Assembly: GCF_020736845.1 (NCBI RefSeq)
Contig: NZ_JAFFQR010000112.1
Location: forward strand, 124,001 to 188,000
Direction: 5' to 3'
Source: Paenibacillus farraposensis
GTDB taxonomy: Bacteria > Bacillota > Bacilli > Paenibacillales > Paenibacillaceae
Length of the DNA: 64,000 nucleotides
Shown here: positions 36,571 to 45,925 of the stretch, piece after piece
Layout: each line of letters starts with the position of its first letter
Position numbering within the stretch: the stretch's first letter is position 1
The notes under the pieces: model-generated
Told to the model about the DNA's origin: nothing
The model's database searches: none
What the model saw: only the letters and a program-made list of their open reading frames with translations
Translations under genes and position numbers: made by a program

Positions 36571-37146
36571 GCTTATTCATGAACTGAACAATTGTCTGAG
36601 GATTGCAATCCTCGAAAGCGTGATATTACGATTAAGCATCTGCTAACGATGTCGGGCCGGTTTTAGCTGGACAGAATTTGGCGGACAAAATTCTTTTCCG
36701 GCCATGAGCAAAACGTCGGACTGGGTGCAATTTGTATGCCTCTGGACAAACGGTGGCTCAATTTGCAGAGCAGCAATTATTCCAGCCGCTTGGTATTACA
36801 AGCTAGCTCAAATTCGGGCGGCTGTATCTAAATGAAGGCGGGTGGAAAGAACGGCAGTTGATCCAAAAGGAGACGATCCGCTCTTTCATCCATCCATTCC
36901 TTCCGGCCGCCAAGCCGCAAAAAGCATTTTACGGCTGGCACTGGTGGAGCTCTTCCTTTTTATACGAAACAGGAAATAACACGGAAACGGATTATTATTA
37001 CGCACTTGGCTTTGGCGGTCAATATATTGTGGTCATTCCGTCGTTTGACATGGTCGTCGTTGTTACGGCTGATCGATTCAAAAAGAAACAGCCACCTGTC
37101 GATATTTTTCCGCCAGTATGTAATACCGCTGCTGCTTCAGCCGTAA
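36571..37146 (+). pseudogene. Serine hydrolase (beta-lactamase/PBP-like family) remnant
   Basis: Broken gene with at least three frame changes. Pieces in order are RDITIKHLLTMS(G), then FGGQNSFPAMSKTSDWVQF, then NEGGWKERQLIQKETIRSF, YGWHWWSSSF and YYALGFGGQYIVVIPSFDMV, and finally VDIF/RQYVIP before a stop at 37144-37146. This order matches class C beta-lactamase-like hydrolases. The catalytic Ser region near the N-terminus is missing. The longest intact frame (36858 on) is only the C-terminal third. Confidence 0.72.
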
Positions 37147-37154
37147 ACCTGCAT

Positions 37155-37192
37155 CAAAAAGGACCTGCCTCTGTAATCAGGCAAGCCCTTTT
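37155..37192 (-). terminator. Terminator of alpha-xylosidase
   Basis: Arms GGGCTTGCCT and AGGCAGGTCC on the minus strand, 8-nt loop, then TTTTTG. About 60 bp past the alpha-xylosidase stop. Confidence 0.65.
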
Positions 37193-37252
37193 CCGCAATA
37201 CAACGCGATATCAAAACCAATTTCCAGCTATGTGCATGTGCAACCGCCTTAC

Positions 37253-39577
37253 CTAGCCCAAGTGAATGACAAGCTGCTGCTGTCCGGTGGAGGCTGGTGT
37301 AATAATTACACCCTGTTCCCCTGACTGGCTGGTGCCGCCTTGCACTTGAACAGCCTCGTGGATGCCGCGCAACACTAACGACCAAGGCTGAACGGTACCC
37401 TCTGCCTTCACCGTAATGACCGACTCCTTGCGGCTGGCGGTGACCGTCAGTTCTTCCTGGCCTGACGTATTTACGATAGCGGTTCGAGCCTGCTGTCCCT
37501 CACCGAGCTCAAATAAATGCAGTGCCACTTGGTCCGCATAATCATAATCCGGACGGCTGTCCTCATGACCGATCGCAAGCAGCGTATTCGGCTTCACAAG
37601 CACAGGCAGGGTCATAAAATCATGATGCTCGCTGGTCCAGCGTCCTCCCGTTACACGTTCATTCGTTAACAGGTTCGTCCATTGGCCGTCTGGTACGTAA
37701 TACCGCACATCTCCTTGTTTATTGAAGATTGGTGCCACCAGAATTGAATCTCCGAGCATATACTGCAGATCCAGTGTTGCACAGGTTGGGTCCTGCGGGA
37801 ATTCCAACACCATGGCGCGCATCATCGGCAATCCCTTGACCGAGGACTCCACAGCCGACGAGTACAGGTATGGCATCAATGAGCATTTAAGCTTCGTGAA
37901 GCTGCGCACCACATCAACCGATTCTTCATCGAACAGCCAAGGCACGCGATACGATTCATTTCCGTGCAGACGACTGTGGGACGATAAAAGTCCGAATTGT
38001 ACCCACCGTTTGTACACATCCGGCGCGGCCGTTGATTCAAACCCGCTAATATCATGGCTCCAGAAGCCAAAGCCGCTCAAGCCGAGCGATAAGCCACCCC
38101 GCAGTGATTCTGCCATTGACTCATACGTCGATGAGCAGTCGCCACCCCAGTGGACCGGAAACTGCTGTCCTCCGGCTGTAGCAGAGCGGGCAAATAACGC
38201 CGCTTCGTTTTTACCCAACTTTTCCTCCAGCACCTCAAATACAGCCTTGTTGTACAAATAGGTGTAATAGTTATGCATTTTCACCGGGTCCGAGCCGTCA
38301 TAATAGACGACATCCGTAGGAATACGTTCGCCAAAATCGGTTTTGAAGCAATCCACGCCCTGATCCACCAGCACCTTCAGCTTGTCCTGATACCAGGCCA
38401 CAGCCGCCGGATTCGTAAAATCAACCAGTCCCATCCCTGCTTGCCACATATCCAACTGCCACACACTGCCGTCGCCGGTTTTGACCAGATATCCGTTCTT
38501 CATGCCTTCATCGAACAGGATGGATTTTTCCGCAATATACGGATTGATCCATGCACATATTTTGAGGCCTTTTGCTTTTAATCTTTTCAGCATGGCTTCC
38601 GGGTCCGGGAACATATCCCGATCCCACTGGAAATCACACCATTGGTATTCCTTCATCCAGAAGCAGTCAAAATGGAACACCGAGAGCGGCAAATCGCGCT
38701 CAGCCATTCCGTCCACAAAATGGTTCACCGTCGCCTCATCATAATCGGTCGTAAACGAGGTGGTCAGCCACAAACCGAAGGTCCAGGCTGGCGGCAAAGC
38801 AGGTTTGCCTGTCAGCTTGGTATAATTATCCAGGACCTCTTTAGGATCCGCTCCGCCGATCATAAAATACTCCAATGACTCGCCGGAGACGCTAAACTGC
38901 ACCTTTGATACATTTTCCGATGCAATCTCATACGATACCTTTTCCGAGTGGTTTACAAATACGCCGTACCCTTTGTTGGACAAATAAAATGGAATATTTT
39001 TGTACGCCTGCTCACTGCTGGTGCCGCCGTCTTCATTCCAGATATCGACCACTTGCCCATTTTTCACGAACGGAGTAAAGCGCTCCCCAAGGCCATAGAT
39101 ATACTCCCCGATTCCAAGTTCCAGCTGTTCCCGAAAAAAAGGCTCATCTTGCGGGTCTGTAATGTATCCGGCACCTCGATATCCGCTGCCTGTGATTTTA
39201 CGATCCTTCACATAAAAGCCTACGTCCCAACCCTTTCCACGTGCTACCCGCACGCTCAAATCTCCGCTTGTCAGCACTGCTGCTTCCTCACCCACAGTTA
39301 TGTCTACTTCTGTCGGCAGCGTATGAATGTCAAAATCCGGTCCATGATGCACCCGCCCCTTATGATGGTACAGACGCACCTGAATGACATTCGGCATAGG
39401 CGAGCTGTAGGTCGCTTTGAGCAGCGCTCCATTAAGTGTATCTCCTTTATGCTCGATCCGGTGGGTGGCCGCATATACCGTCATGGAAGCATCGTCCGTC
39501 ACAATATCACGGATTTCAACCGGATTTTGTATTTGATAGCCCTTTCGAACCAGCCAATAGCCATCTGTGAATTTCAT
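37253..39577 (-). CDS. yicI: Alpha-xylosidase, glycoside hydrolase family 31 (YicI-like)
   Basis: Releases alpha-xylose from xyloglucan oligosaccharides in the cytoplasm (no signal peptide). The 774 residues match E. coli YicI (772) in length and motifs: nucleophile Asp414 in FKTDFGERIP, acid/base region GGDCSSTYESMAE near residue 480, and FWSHDISGF. The N-terminal beta domain and C-terminal beta domains are complete. The gene is divergent from an AraC regulator with about 180 bp between them, which probably controls it. ATG 39577 is the family-typical start MKFTDGYW. Confidence 0.94.
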   Translation of the reverse strand: MKFTDGYWLVRKGYQIQNPVEIRDIVTDDASMTVYAATHRIEHKGDTLNGALLKATYSSPMPNVIQVRLYHHKGRVHHGPDFDIHTLPTEVDITVGEEAAVLTSGDLSVRVARGKGWDVGFYVKDRKITGSGYRGAGYITDPQDEPFFREQLELGIGEYIYGLGERFTPFVKNGQVVDIWNEDGGTSSEQAYKNIPFYLSNKGYGVFVNHSEKVSYEIASENVSKVQFSVSGESLEYFMIGGADPKEVLDNYTKLTGKPALPPAWTFGLWLTTSFTTDYDEATVNHFVDGMAERDLPLSVFHFDCFWMKEYQWCDFQWDRDMFPDPEAMLKRLKAKGLKICAWINPYIAEKSILFDEGMKNGYLVKTGDGSVWQLDMWQAGMGLVDFTNPAAVAWYQDKLKVLVDQGVDCFKTDFGERIPTDVVYYDGSDPVKMHNYYTYLYNKAVFEVLEEKLGKNEAALFARSATAGGQQFPVHWGGDCSSTYESMAESLRGGLSLGLSGFGFWSHDISGFESTAAPDVYKRWVQFGLLSSHSRLHGNESYRVPWLFDEESVDVVRSFTKLKCSLMPYLYSSAVESSVKGLPMMRAMVLEFPQDPTCATLDLQYMLGDSILVAPIFNKQGDVRYYVPDGQWTNLLTNERVTGGRWTSEHHDFMTLPVLVKPNTLLAIGHEDSRPDYDYADQVALHLFELGEGQQARTAIVNTSGQEELTVTASRKESVITVKAEGTVQPWSLVLRGIHEAVQVQGGTSQSGEQGVIITPASTGQQQLVIHLG

Positions 39578-39646
39578 CTGTTTTTTCCTCCGTCTCCATC
39601 TTTATATTCGTGGCTCCAAATCGCTTGTTGGATTTTTTCGAAATCC

Positions 39647-39720
39647 TTACTATAATAATATTGATTTATGTAAGGGTTTACTTCTTTTATTTTGACGTAT
39701 TGTATCAATATTTTGATATT
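39647..39720. promoter_or_regulatory. Intergenic operator region between yicI and AraC gene
   Basis: A perfect inverted repeat TATCAA-TATT-TTGATA (39703-39718) overlaps a rightward promoter candidate (TTGACG 39692-39697, 17 bp, GATATT 39715-39720) for the regulator. A second pair, CCTTAC (39647) / GTAAGG (39676), brackets the AT-rich DNA in which the leftward yicI promoter must lie. The repeats suit binding of the AraC protein at both promoters; this is inference. Confidence 0.5.
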
Positions 39721-39758
39721 TTCATGATAAATCCATGAACAGAACAGGAGGGCTGGAA

Positions 39759-40706
39759 TTGAAAAGGGAAATGCTGCGGGAAAACCGCATACACGGCAAT
39801 CCGATGTATCCGGTCAGTGTATATCCGAGCGTAGAACAGTTAAACGGAAACAGTGTGCTGGAGTCCCATTGGCATGAGGAGATGGAGTTTATTGTCGTGG
39901 AGCAGGGCAGCGCTGTATTTCAAACAGATATGGTATATACGGAGGTTCATGAAGACGAGGCCCTTTTTGTCAATAGCGGTGAGCTTCACGCCGGATATTT
40001 GAAAAACAGTCCGCGCTGCGTATTTTCTGCTGTGGTATTTCACCCTGACTTGTTGCACAGCCGTACACAGGATACAGTGCAGACACAGTTCATTGACCCC
40101 TTTATCAGTAAAAAGCTCGTCCCTCCCCCCCACATTCGCGGGGTAAAGCCCTGGGAACAGGAGGTGCTGACTGCGTTGCGGCGCATCATCTCCAGCCATG
40201 AGCAAAATACACCTGCCCGTGAGCTGACGACCAAAGCACAGCTTTACAGCATGATCGCCAGCTTATATCCGCATATGAGGCCAGCTAACGGAGAGGATGT
40301 CATCATGGCAGGTCAACGCAATAAGGTTGAACGGATCAAAAAAGCGCTGGCGTACATCAACACTCATGCCCATGAACCTATTCGCTTGCGGGAGATCGCC
40401 GATGAAATCGGGATGAGTGAAGGGTATTTTTGCCGTTTCTTCAAGCAGATGGTGCAGAAAAGTCCGGTTGAATACATCAATTATCAACGGGTTCAAAAGG
40501 CTTGCAGACTGCTTGAGCAAAGCGACCGCAAGGTGGTCGATATTGCACTGGACGTTGGCTTTGACAATTTGAGCTATTTTATCGCGACCTTTAAAAAATG
40601 GAATGGTCTGACCCCTTCGCAATACCGCAAGCAGCACGAAACGGATCAGGCATTTACAGTAGCCCCCTATGTAACGGACATGAATGAAGTCAGCGCAAAA
40701 AGGTAA
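39759..40706 (+). CDS. AraC family transcriptional regulator
   Basis: Regulator of 315 residues. N-terminal cupin domain has SHWHEEMEFIVVEQGSAVFQ (about 36-55), the sugar-sensing fold of this family. Two HTH motifs lie at the C-terminus (LREIADEIGMSEGYFCRFFK and VDIALDVGFDNLSYFIATFK). TTG 39759 follows AGGAGGG by 6 nt; the ATG at 39735 lies before that site. Divergent from the alpha-xylosidase gene, the probable target, with xylose or an alpha-xyloside as likely effector. Confidence 0.9.
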   Translation: MKREMLRENRIHGNPMYPVSVYPSVEQLNGNSVLESHWHEEMEFIVVEQGSAVFQTDMVYTEVHEDEALFVNSGELHAGYLKNSPRCVFSAVVFHPDLLHSRTQDTVQTQFIDPFISKKLVPPPHIRGVKPWEQEVLTALRRIISSHEQNTPARELTTKAQLYSMIASLYPHMRPANGEDVIMAGQRNKVERIKKALAYINTHAHEPIRLREIADEIGMSEGYFCRFFKQMVQKSPVEYINYQRVQKACRLLEQSDRKVVDIALDVGFDNLSYFIATFKKWNGLTPSQYRKQHETDQAFTVAPYVTDMNEVSAKR

Positions 40707-40717
40707 AAGGTGAATTT

Positions 40718-40813
40718 AAAAGTTACCTATCGTGCCACTCCGCAGACAGATGGTGCTTCCCATCGCCCCCGGATTTCTTGAATTAAACATATAATCAGGG
40801 GAGAAATCCGGGG
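40718..40813. repeat. Dispersed hairpin repeat, copy 1
   Basis: About 96 bp, closely similar to 57806-57907. It has a small hairpin, GATGG (40749-40753) / CCATC (40760-40764), and a large one with perfect 12-bp arms CCCCGGATTTCT (40767-40778) / AGAAATCCGGGG (40802-40813). The unit begins AAAGTTAC and runs through GTGCCACT and CGCAG. It starts 12 bp after an AraC gene. No transposase, no clear target duplication and no T run. One end overlaps the last codons of a Crp/Fnr relic. Confidence 0.8.
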
Positions 40814-41036
40814 TATTTGAGAAGAAAAGCATGATAACGCTCCTTAGCAGAAAGATACAATAATTCGCGTTCCCGTTCCTCTTTTCGAATATAAAGTCTT
40901 TCTACACTTTTGCGCACGAATCTTTCCCACATATGGCTTGTATTCATAAGCTCCCCCAATACGATTTAGGGAATTTCAATGACAACCGAATCTTCCATAG
41001 CTTCGATCGTAAAGGTTGAGGCTTCACCTGTCCAAA
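40795..41036 (-). pseudogene. Crp/Fnr family regulator remnant
   Basis: Middle portion of a cyclic-nucleotide-binding-type regulator. One frame reads TGEASTFTIEAMEDSVVIEIP then stops; about 30 bases on, a new ATG (40947) opens HMWERFVRKSVERLYIRKEE and ELLYLSAKERYHAFLLKYPGF, the dimer helix and linker of this family. The DNA-binding HTH that should follow is missing. The frame runs into the hairpin repeat and stops there, so loss of the HTH coincides with the repeat boundary. Confidence 0.6.
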
Positions 41037-41155
41037 TCTTCCTCGGTAATCGAGGCTTGATAAGGAATCAAAGATAACCTTTTATAAAGAAAACAGGGGC
41101 TATCCCTCAGATCTTAACAGACCATGTTGGGACAACCCCCGCAAAGCGTATTCGA

Positions 41156-42997
41156 TCAGGCTTCCGCAGCATCCTCTTCCACGAAAAGAGACACTTTGCG
41201 GATGCCGTCCGCTCCAATTACGGCCAGCCCCTGGTCGGACAAGCGGATTTCGGGGATGACGACGAGCGCGAGCAGCGACAGTGTCATCAGCGCGTTGTTC
41301 AGCATGCAGCCGGATTGCTGAAGAGCCCGACTGATGCTCTCGGACTGCGCAGCCACCTCAGCAAACGGGGCTGGCGACATCAGCCCCGCGATCGGCAGCG
41401 GGAAGCGCGTCTCGCCCGAGGCGGATACGACGACCACGCCGCCACGCAAGTCGACAGCCTGCTTCGCCGCCCGGGTCATAAGCTCGTCATCATTGCCAAT
41501 GACAAGCAGGTTGTGGCTGTCATGCGCCACGGTCATGGCTATCGCGGCCGGCTCGGTGAAGCCAACGCCGGTCACAAGTGCCACCGCGTGGTCGCCGCTG
41601 GCGTGATGCCGCTCGAAAACGGCTATTTTGCACAAATCCTGTGCAGGATCTGCCTGGACTTCCCCTCCTTGAACGGGAACGGTCATCCGTACTTCCTTCG
41701 TATCCACGTGGTTTTCCGTAACACGAATCACCCGTACAGGTACATTTCCCTCCAAGACTGGAGCTGTAATGCGGAAATCCGCAGTACTCAGCTCGCGCCC
41801 CAGACGGACCGTATCCATCACTTCCGCAGGGTACACAAAGCTCTCCCAATCAGCAACCATCTGGCGGTGCTCGGCTACGAGCTGACCCGCTGCGATGGTG
41901 GCCGTAACGTTCACTTCGGCCAGTCGGCCATCCAGCAAAATAATATCAGCAATCGCCCCCGGGACGATCGAGCCGACGTCCCGGGCTACGCCGAAGCGCT
42001 CTGCCGTATTCAGCGTAGCCATCTGAAACGCAGTCACCGGCCTAACGCCCTGCGCGATGGCGTGACGTACAACAAAATCCATCTGCCCCTCATGGAGCAG
42101 GGATTCCGCGCTGCGATCATCCGTCACCAGCATCATGCGGCGCGTATCAAGCCCCATTTCCGTGCTGGCGCGAATCGTCTCGGCTACATCATGCCATGCG
42201 GAGCCCTGCCGCATTTTGGCATACATGCCGAGCCGGATACGCTCGGCCACATCCTCGGGCGTGACACATTCGTGATCGCCCGTAATTCCCGCGGCTGCAT
42301 AGACCGGCAGCCGCCAATCATCTGAGGCCCATGTAAAATGGCCGTCCGCCACCTTGCCCGCGCGCAGCGTGGCCTGAATTTCCCCGATCATCACATCGTC
42401 TCCATAGACGACGCCCGGGAAATTCATGACCTCGCCCAGCCCGATCATATCCGGGCCCCAGCTTAAGGCCTCAGCGACTTCCGCCGGGCCGAAGGAGGCA
42501 CCTGTCGTTTCCAGCTCCGGTCCGGTGGACGGCACGCATGAAGCCACCTGCATGTAGGCAGCCAGCGGTGTCGTGCGGGCTTCGTCCAGCATCAGACGAA
42601 GCCCTTTTAGACCGAGCACATTGGAAATTTCATGCGGGTCAAAAAAGCCGCCCGTCACGCCAAGTGGCAGTACAGCCTTTGCGAACTCGGTTACGGTAAG
42701 CTGCGTGCTTTCGATGTGGCAGTGTCCGTCCAGCAATCCGGGAGCCATATAACGGCCTTCTGCTTCAATGATTACGGTGCCCTCACCGATCGTATGACTG
42801 ACGTCCCGGCCCACATATGCGATACGAGAACCTTGCACAGCAATAGACATGTCCGGTAACAGCTCGCCCGATACTACATTGACCAGCGTTCCTCCGCGGA
42901 TAACCAGCGTTGCCTTGCGCTCCCCTCTAGCTGTAGCTACCAGCTCAGGTACACAGTCCGCCAGCAGCGGGCGTTGAAATACACTCTTCATGTCCAT
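41156..42997 (-). CDS. ade: Adenine deaminase
   Basis: Deaminates adenine to hypoxanthine for purine salvage. A 613-residue amidohydrolase-fold enzyme; metal-binding motif LDGHCHIES (about residue 92), then the deaminase pieces FFDPHEISNVLG, GLGEVMNFPGV and GITGDHECVTPEDV. C-terminal domain complete (GLMSPAPF, GCMLNNALMTLSLL). ATG 42997 lies 11 nt after GGAGG. No purine riboswitch or PurR box is obvious upstream. The C-terminal half is more GC-rich than the surroundings. Confidence 0.95.
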   Translation of the reverse strand: MDMKSVFQRPLLADCVPELVATARGERKATLVIRGGTLVNVVSGELLPDMSIAVQGSRIAYVGRDVSHTIGEGTVIIEAEGRYMAPGLLDGHCHIESTQLTVTEFAKAVLPLGVTGGFFDPHEISNVLGLKGLRLMLDEARTTPLAAYMQVASCVPSTGPELETTGASFGPAEVAEALSWGPDMIGLGEVMNFPGVVYGDDVMIGEIQATLRAGKVADGHFTWASDDWRLPVYAAAGITGDHECVTPEDVAERIRLGMYAKMRQGSAWHDVAETIRASTEMGLDTRRMMLVTDDRSAESLLHEGQMDFVVRHAIAQGVRPVTAFQMATLNTAERFGVARDVGSIVPGAIADIILLDGRLAEVNVTATIAAGQLVAEHRQMVADWESFVYPAEVMDTVRLGRELSTADFRITAPVLEGNVPVRVIRVTENHVDTKEVRMTVPVQGGEVQADPAQDLCKIAVFERHHASGDHAVALVTGVGFTEPAAIAMTVAHDSHNLLVIGNDDELMTRAAKQAVDLRGGVVVVSASGETRFPLPIAGLMSPAPFAEVAAQSESISRALQQSGCMLNNALMTLSLLALVVIPEIRLSDQGLAVIGADGIRKVSLFVEEDAAEA

Positions 42998-43052
42998 TAC
43001 GTTTGCAACCTCCGTTTTTGCTTCTTGCCAGTTTTGCTTATTTGCTTATGTT

Positions 43053-43131
43053 ACTGGAATACGCCCAATAATTCCAGTCAGTGCTGGATGAGGCCAGGCT
43101 TCGCGTCGTATTTTACAGGATTTATCCTGAC
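43053..43131 (-). promoter_or_regulatory. Two hairpins between helD and ade
   Basis: ACTGGAAT (43053-43060) / ATTCCAGT (43071-43078) and CAGGAT (43116-43121) / ATCCTG (43124-43129) form two stems in the 166-bp gap. The second lies 35 bp past the helD stop and could help end that transcript, though no T run follows it. The first lies in the ade leader. Confidence 0.4.
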
Positions 43132-43163
43132 AAATGACCAACAACCTTCCTTACAGAACGGGC

Positions 43164-45527
43164 TCACTTGCCTTTTTCCAACGTATAGATATACGTGCTC
43201 GATTCCTGTGAGCTTACAAAAGGCGTAATCTCGCCCAGTGTATAGACATGCAGCAAATGCATCGCCCGTGTACAGGCGGTATAGAACAGCTTGCGTTCAC
43301 TCTCACGCCGATATTGCTCTGCCGAGCCGTCATAGATCAGAACGGCATCAAACTCCACGCCTTTCGCCAGATAGGCCGGGATGATATGAATCCCCTTTTC
43401 AAAGGCAGGGGTTGTTTTCTTGATCCATTTTGGCTTCGCTGGCAGCATTCCTTCCAGCGCTTCGTAGGCTGCTGCACTTTCATCCGCATTTTTGCAGATT
43501 ACCGCGATGGATTCGTAGCCCTCCGCCAACAATTCAGCGATATTCCCGGCAATCCGTTGATGCAATTTTTCACGTGTTGGCACCTCGGTTACACGAGGTT
43601 TTTCCCCCTTTCGGTTGAACGGGATGATATGCTCGCCCCCAACCACCATCCCCCGTGTGAACTCCACAATTTCCTGTGTGGAGCGATAGCTGCGTGTCAG
43701 GGAAATCAGCTCGGTTTGTTCTGTTCCATACAGATCATACAATGGCTCTGCATCCTGCAGCACCGAGGCGTGGGCATAAATCGCCTGATTAAAATCGCCC
43801 AATGCCGTCATTTTGGCCTGTGGAAACAAATGTTTGAAAAAAGTCAGCTGGAAAGCTGAATAGTCCTGCGCCTCATCGATAAACACGTGACGGATGTTGC
43901 TGTTGGAACGGAAGCCCAGCATCAGCTCACGCAGGTATAAAAAAGGCGTCACATCCTCATACGCCAGCTCCCCGGCCTGGATTCGCCCCAGCGTTTGCCG
44001 GCTAATCTCGTGCCATTCGCGCGGCAGCTCTGTATGCTCTGCCAGTTGGCTTAACAGCGTCTCATTCAGGAACAGCTCACTGTATAGACGGGTGGTATCC
44101 ACAAAGCGAAGCGCCTTGATCCATTTGCGTAAAGGCTTCAAGCGGTCACTGACCACCATGCGCGCCAATATTTCCCGCTCGCGTGTAAAGTCGTCGAACG
44201 TATCGCCCTTGTTCTTCGATTTGCGGCGCATGCGATGATATGCCCGCTGATAATCCTCCGGCTCCATCAAATCCATCTGCTGATCCACCCAAGGGGCGGA
44301 GCATTCTTCCTTGCCGAAGCGGGCCAGCTCCTTGAGCATCCAGTCCCTCAACAGCTCCAGCCGATTTGCCAGTCGTACCGCAGGGTCAAATTCATAAAAC
44401 CTGCGGATCATTTGCTCTGCCGTAATCACCTCGCGCCCCTGAAAGCGAACGGGCTTAAAACGCATGCCCTCCTGTTCCAAATATGCCTTGTAGCCTGTAA
44501 TTACATGCAAAAACGTCTTGGAAGACTTAAAGCGGATACCTTCCAATCTGGCTTCATATCCGGGCTGTGACGATGCCGAAAGCACATATTCGAGCTGCTC
44601 AAAGGGATCTTCCAGCTGAAACTCCCGGCCCAATCGCCGCTCTAAGTATTCCTGAAAAGTAGCCTGCTGCATATTTTCCTCACCCAGTTCAGGCAATACC
44701 GTCGAAACATAGCTGTTAAACATCGGATTGGGCGAAAACAGCACAACCTGATCCGCACTCAAGCGATCACGGTACTTATACAGCAGGTACGCCACTCGCT
44801 GAAGCGCAGCGGATGTTTTACCGCTCCCGGCCGCTCCCTGCACAATCAGCATTCGGCTTCGATCATCACGGATGATGCGATTCTGCTCCTTTTGAATGGT
44901 GGCGACGATACTCTTCATTTGGGCATCCGAGCTGCGGCTGAGTACCGCCTGAAGAAGCTCGTCTCCAATCGTTACCCCTGTATCGAACATAAAACGAATC
45001 TGTCCATGGCGAATCGAGAATTGACGCTTGAGCGTCAGCTCTCCTTCTATTTCCCCTCCCGGGGTCTTGTAAGCAGCGGGGCCCGGCATATGATCATAGT
45101 AAAGATTGGAAATAGTCGCGCGCCAGTCGTAGATCAAAAACTCCTCGTCCTGCTGATCCAGCAGGGAAGCAATCCCCAGATAAATACGTTCCGCGTCCTG
45201 ACCTTGCTCAGCAAAATCAATACGTGCAAAATACGGGGATTCAAGCAGCTTTCTCAATCGGCCTAACGCCTCAGTAGAATGCTTGTGTCTGCGCTCCCGT
45301 TCAGACAAAATCTCAGACTGCTGGCGCAAGCTGGTGGACGTCTCGCCCACATCATCCGCTTCACTGAAATTGATCGTTACCTCATCCCAGAAACCTTTAC
45401 GCATATCTACGACATCTCCGCGCACAGAGCCAACCTCGCTCTCCAGCCTCCGAATACGTCCGCTGATTACTGCGGTCACATCTTCTACTCTTTGTTGCTC
45501 CTCATTCCATTGCTGCTCGGTAGTCAC
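43164..45527 (-). CDS. helD: HelD-like superfamily 1 DNA helicase
   Basis: In Bacillus HelD binds RNA polymerase and helps recycle it from stalled complexes using ATP. The 787-residue protein (Bacillus 774) has an N-terminal coiled-coil arm (about 1-100), the Walker A motif GAAGSGKTSA (near 231), the Walker B/motif II FIDEAQDYSAFQ, and motif III-VI segments GDFNQAIYA, LTRSYRST and ACTRAMHLLHV. GTG 45527 follows GGAG by 8 nt and is preferred over an upstream open frame without family match. Confidence 0.93.
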   Translation of the reverse strand: MTTEQQWNEEQQRVEDVTAVISGRIRRLESEVGSVRGDVVDMRKGFWDEVTINFSEADDVGETSTSLRQQSEILSERERRHKHSTEALGRLRKLLESPYFARIDFAEQGQDAERIYLGIASLLDQQDEEFLIYDWRATISNLYYDHMPGPAAYKTPGGEIEGELTLKRQFSIRHGQIRFMFDTGVTIGDELLQAVLSRSSDAQMKSIVATIQKEQNRIIRDDRSRMLIVQGAAGSGKTSAALQRVAYLLYKYRDRLSADQVVLFSPNPMFNSYVSTVLPELGEENMQQATFQEYLERRLGREFQLEDPFEQLEYVLSASSQPGYEARLEGIRFKSSKTFLHVITGYKAYLEQEGMRFKPVRFQGREVITAEQMIRRFYEFDPAVRLANRLELLRDWMLKELARFGKEECSAPWVDQQMDLMEPEDYQRAYHRMRRKSKNKGDTFDDFTREREILARMVVSDRLKPLRKWIKALRFVDTTRLYSELFLNETLLSQLAEHTELPREWHEISRQTLGRIQAGELAYEDVTPFLYLRELMLGFRSNSNIRHVFIDEAQDYSAFQLTFFKHLFPQAKMTALGDFNQAIYAHASVLQDAEPLYDLYGTEQTELISLTRSYRSTQEIVEFTRGMVVGGEHIIPFNRKGEKPRVTEVPTREKLHQRIAGNIAELLAEGYESIAVICKNADESAAAYEALEGMLPAKPKWIKKTTPAFEKGIHIIPAYLAKGVEFDAVLIYDGSAEQYRRESERKLFYTACTRAMHLLHVYTLGEITPFVSSQESSTYIYTLEKGK

Positions 45528-45637
45528 TGATACCACTCCTGTTCGTTTCCTCCTGCTGCTCCGCGCAGGGCTCCCTTGCGTCAAACTATGCATGATTATG
45601 GACCCGGGCGCCTGCGATCCGCCTGATCCAATAAAAA

Positions 45638-45774
45638 TTGACTTTTCCTTTGAAGTATGTTATCCTTTAAAAAGGAATGTAGTAGGCAATCTAAAAATCA
45701 TGTTTTTATCCTTAAACATAGCATTCTCTATTGTAGCAAGTTCAGTCCCTGTTCGCAACCAGCGGGCTTTTTTT
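45638..45774 (+). ncRNA. Candidate small RNA (promoter and terminator without a gene)
   Basis: A good promoter, TTGACT (45638-45643), 17 bp, TATCCT (45661-45666), is followed about 80 bp later by a terminator-like structure: AGTCCCTG (45744-45751), 8-nt loop, CAGCGGGCT (45760-45768), then seven T. No open frame with a ribosome site lies between. A transcript would be roughly 100 nt, starting near 45673. Sequence of the body does not match an RNA family that I can recognise. Confidence 0.45.
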
Positions 45775-45871
45775 GTACATTCTCTTTGCTGTATGTTGTT
45801 CTTGTACGCATTAATACGCACTGATACGCACGATATAGTCTTTTCTTCGATACCTGGATTCATTACATAAT

Positions 45872-45911
45872 AAAGCGACCGTCATCTAATGGATGCCTAC
45901 GGTCGCTTTTC
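45872..45911. terminator. Two-way terminator
   Basis: Perfect 10-bp arms AAGCGACCGT and ACGGTCGCTT with a 16-nt loop; TTTTC on the plus side, TTTATTATG on the minus side. Ends the leftward aromatic-acid-exporter gene. Confidence 0.85.
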
Positions 45912-45925
45912 ATTTTGGGTTTATT

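Noticed and set aside
42998..43163. Purine riboswitch or PurR box before ade
   Set aside because: Two plain hairpins are present but no aptamer core or PurBox could be seen.
43164..45527. UvrD/PcrA or RecB-type defence helicase
   Set aside because: N-terminal coiled-coil arm and length match HelD, and there is no nuclease or other defence gene beside it.
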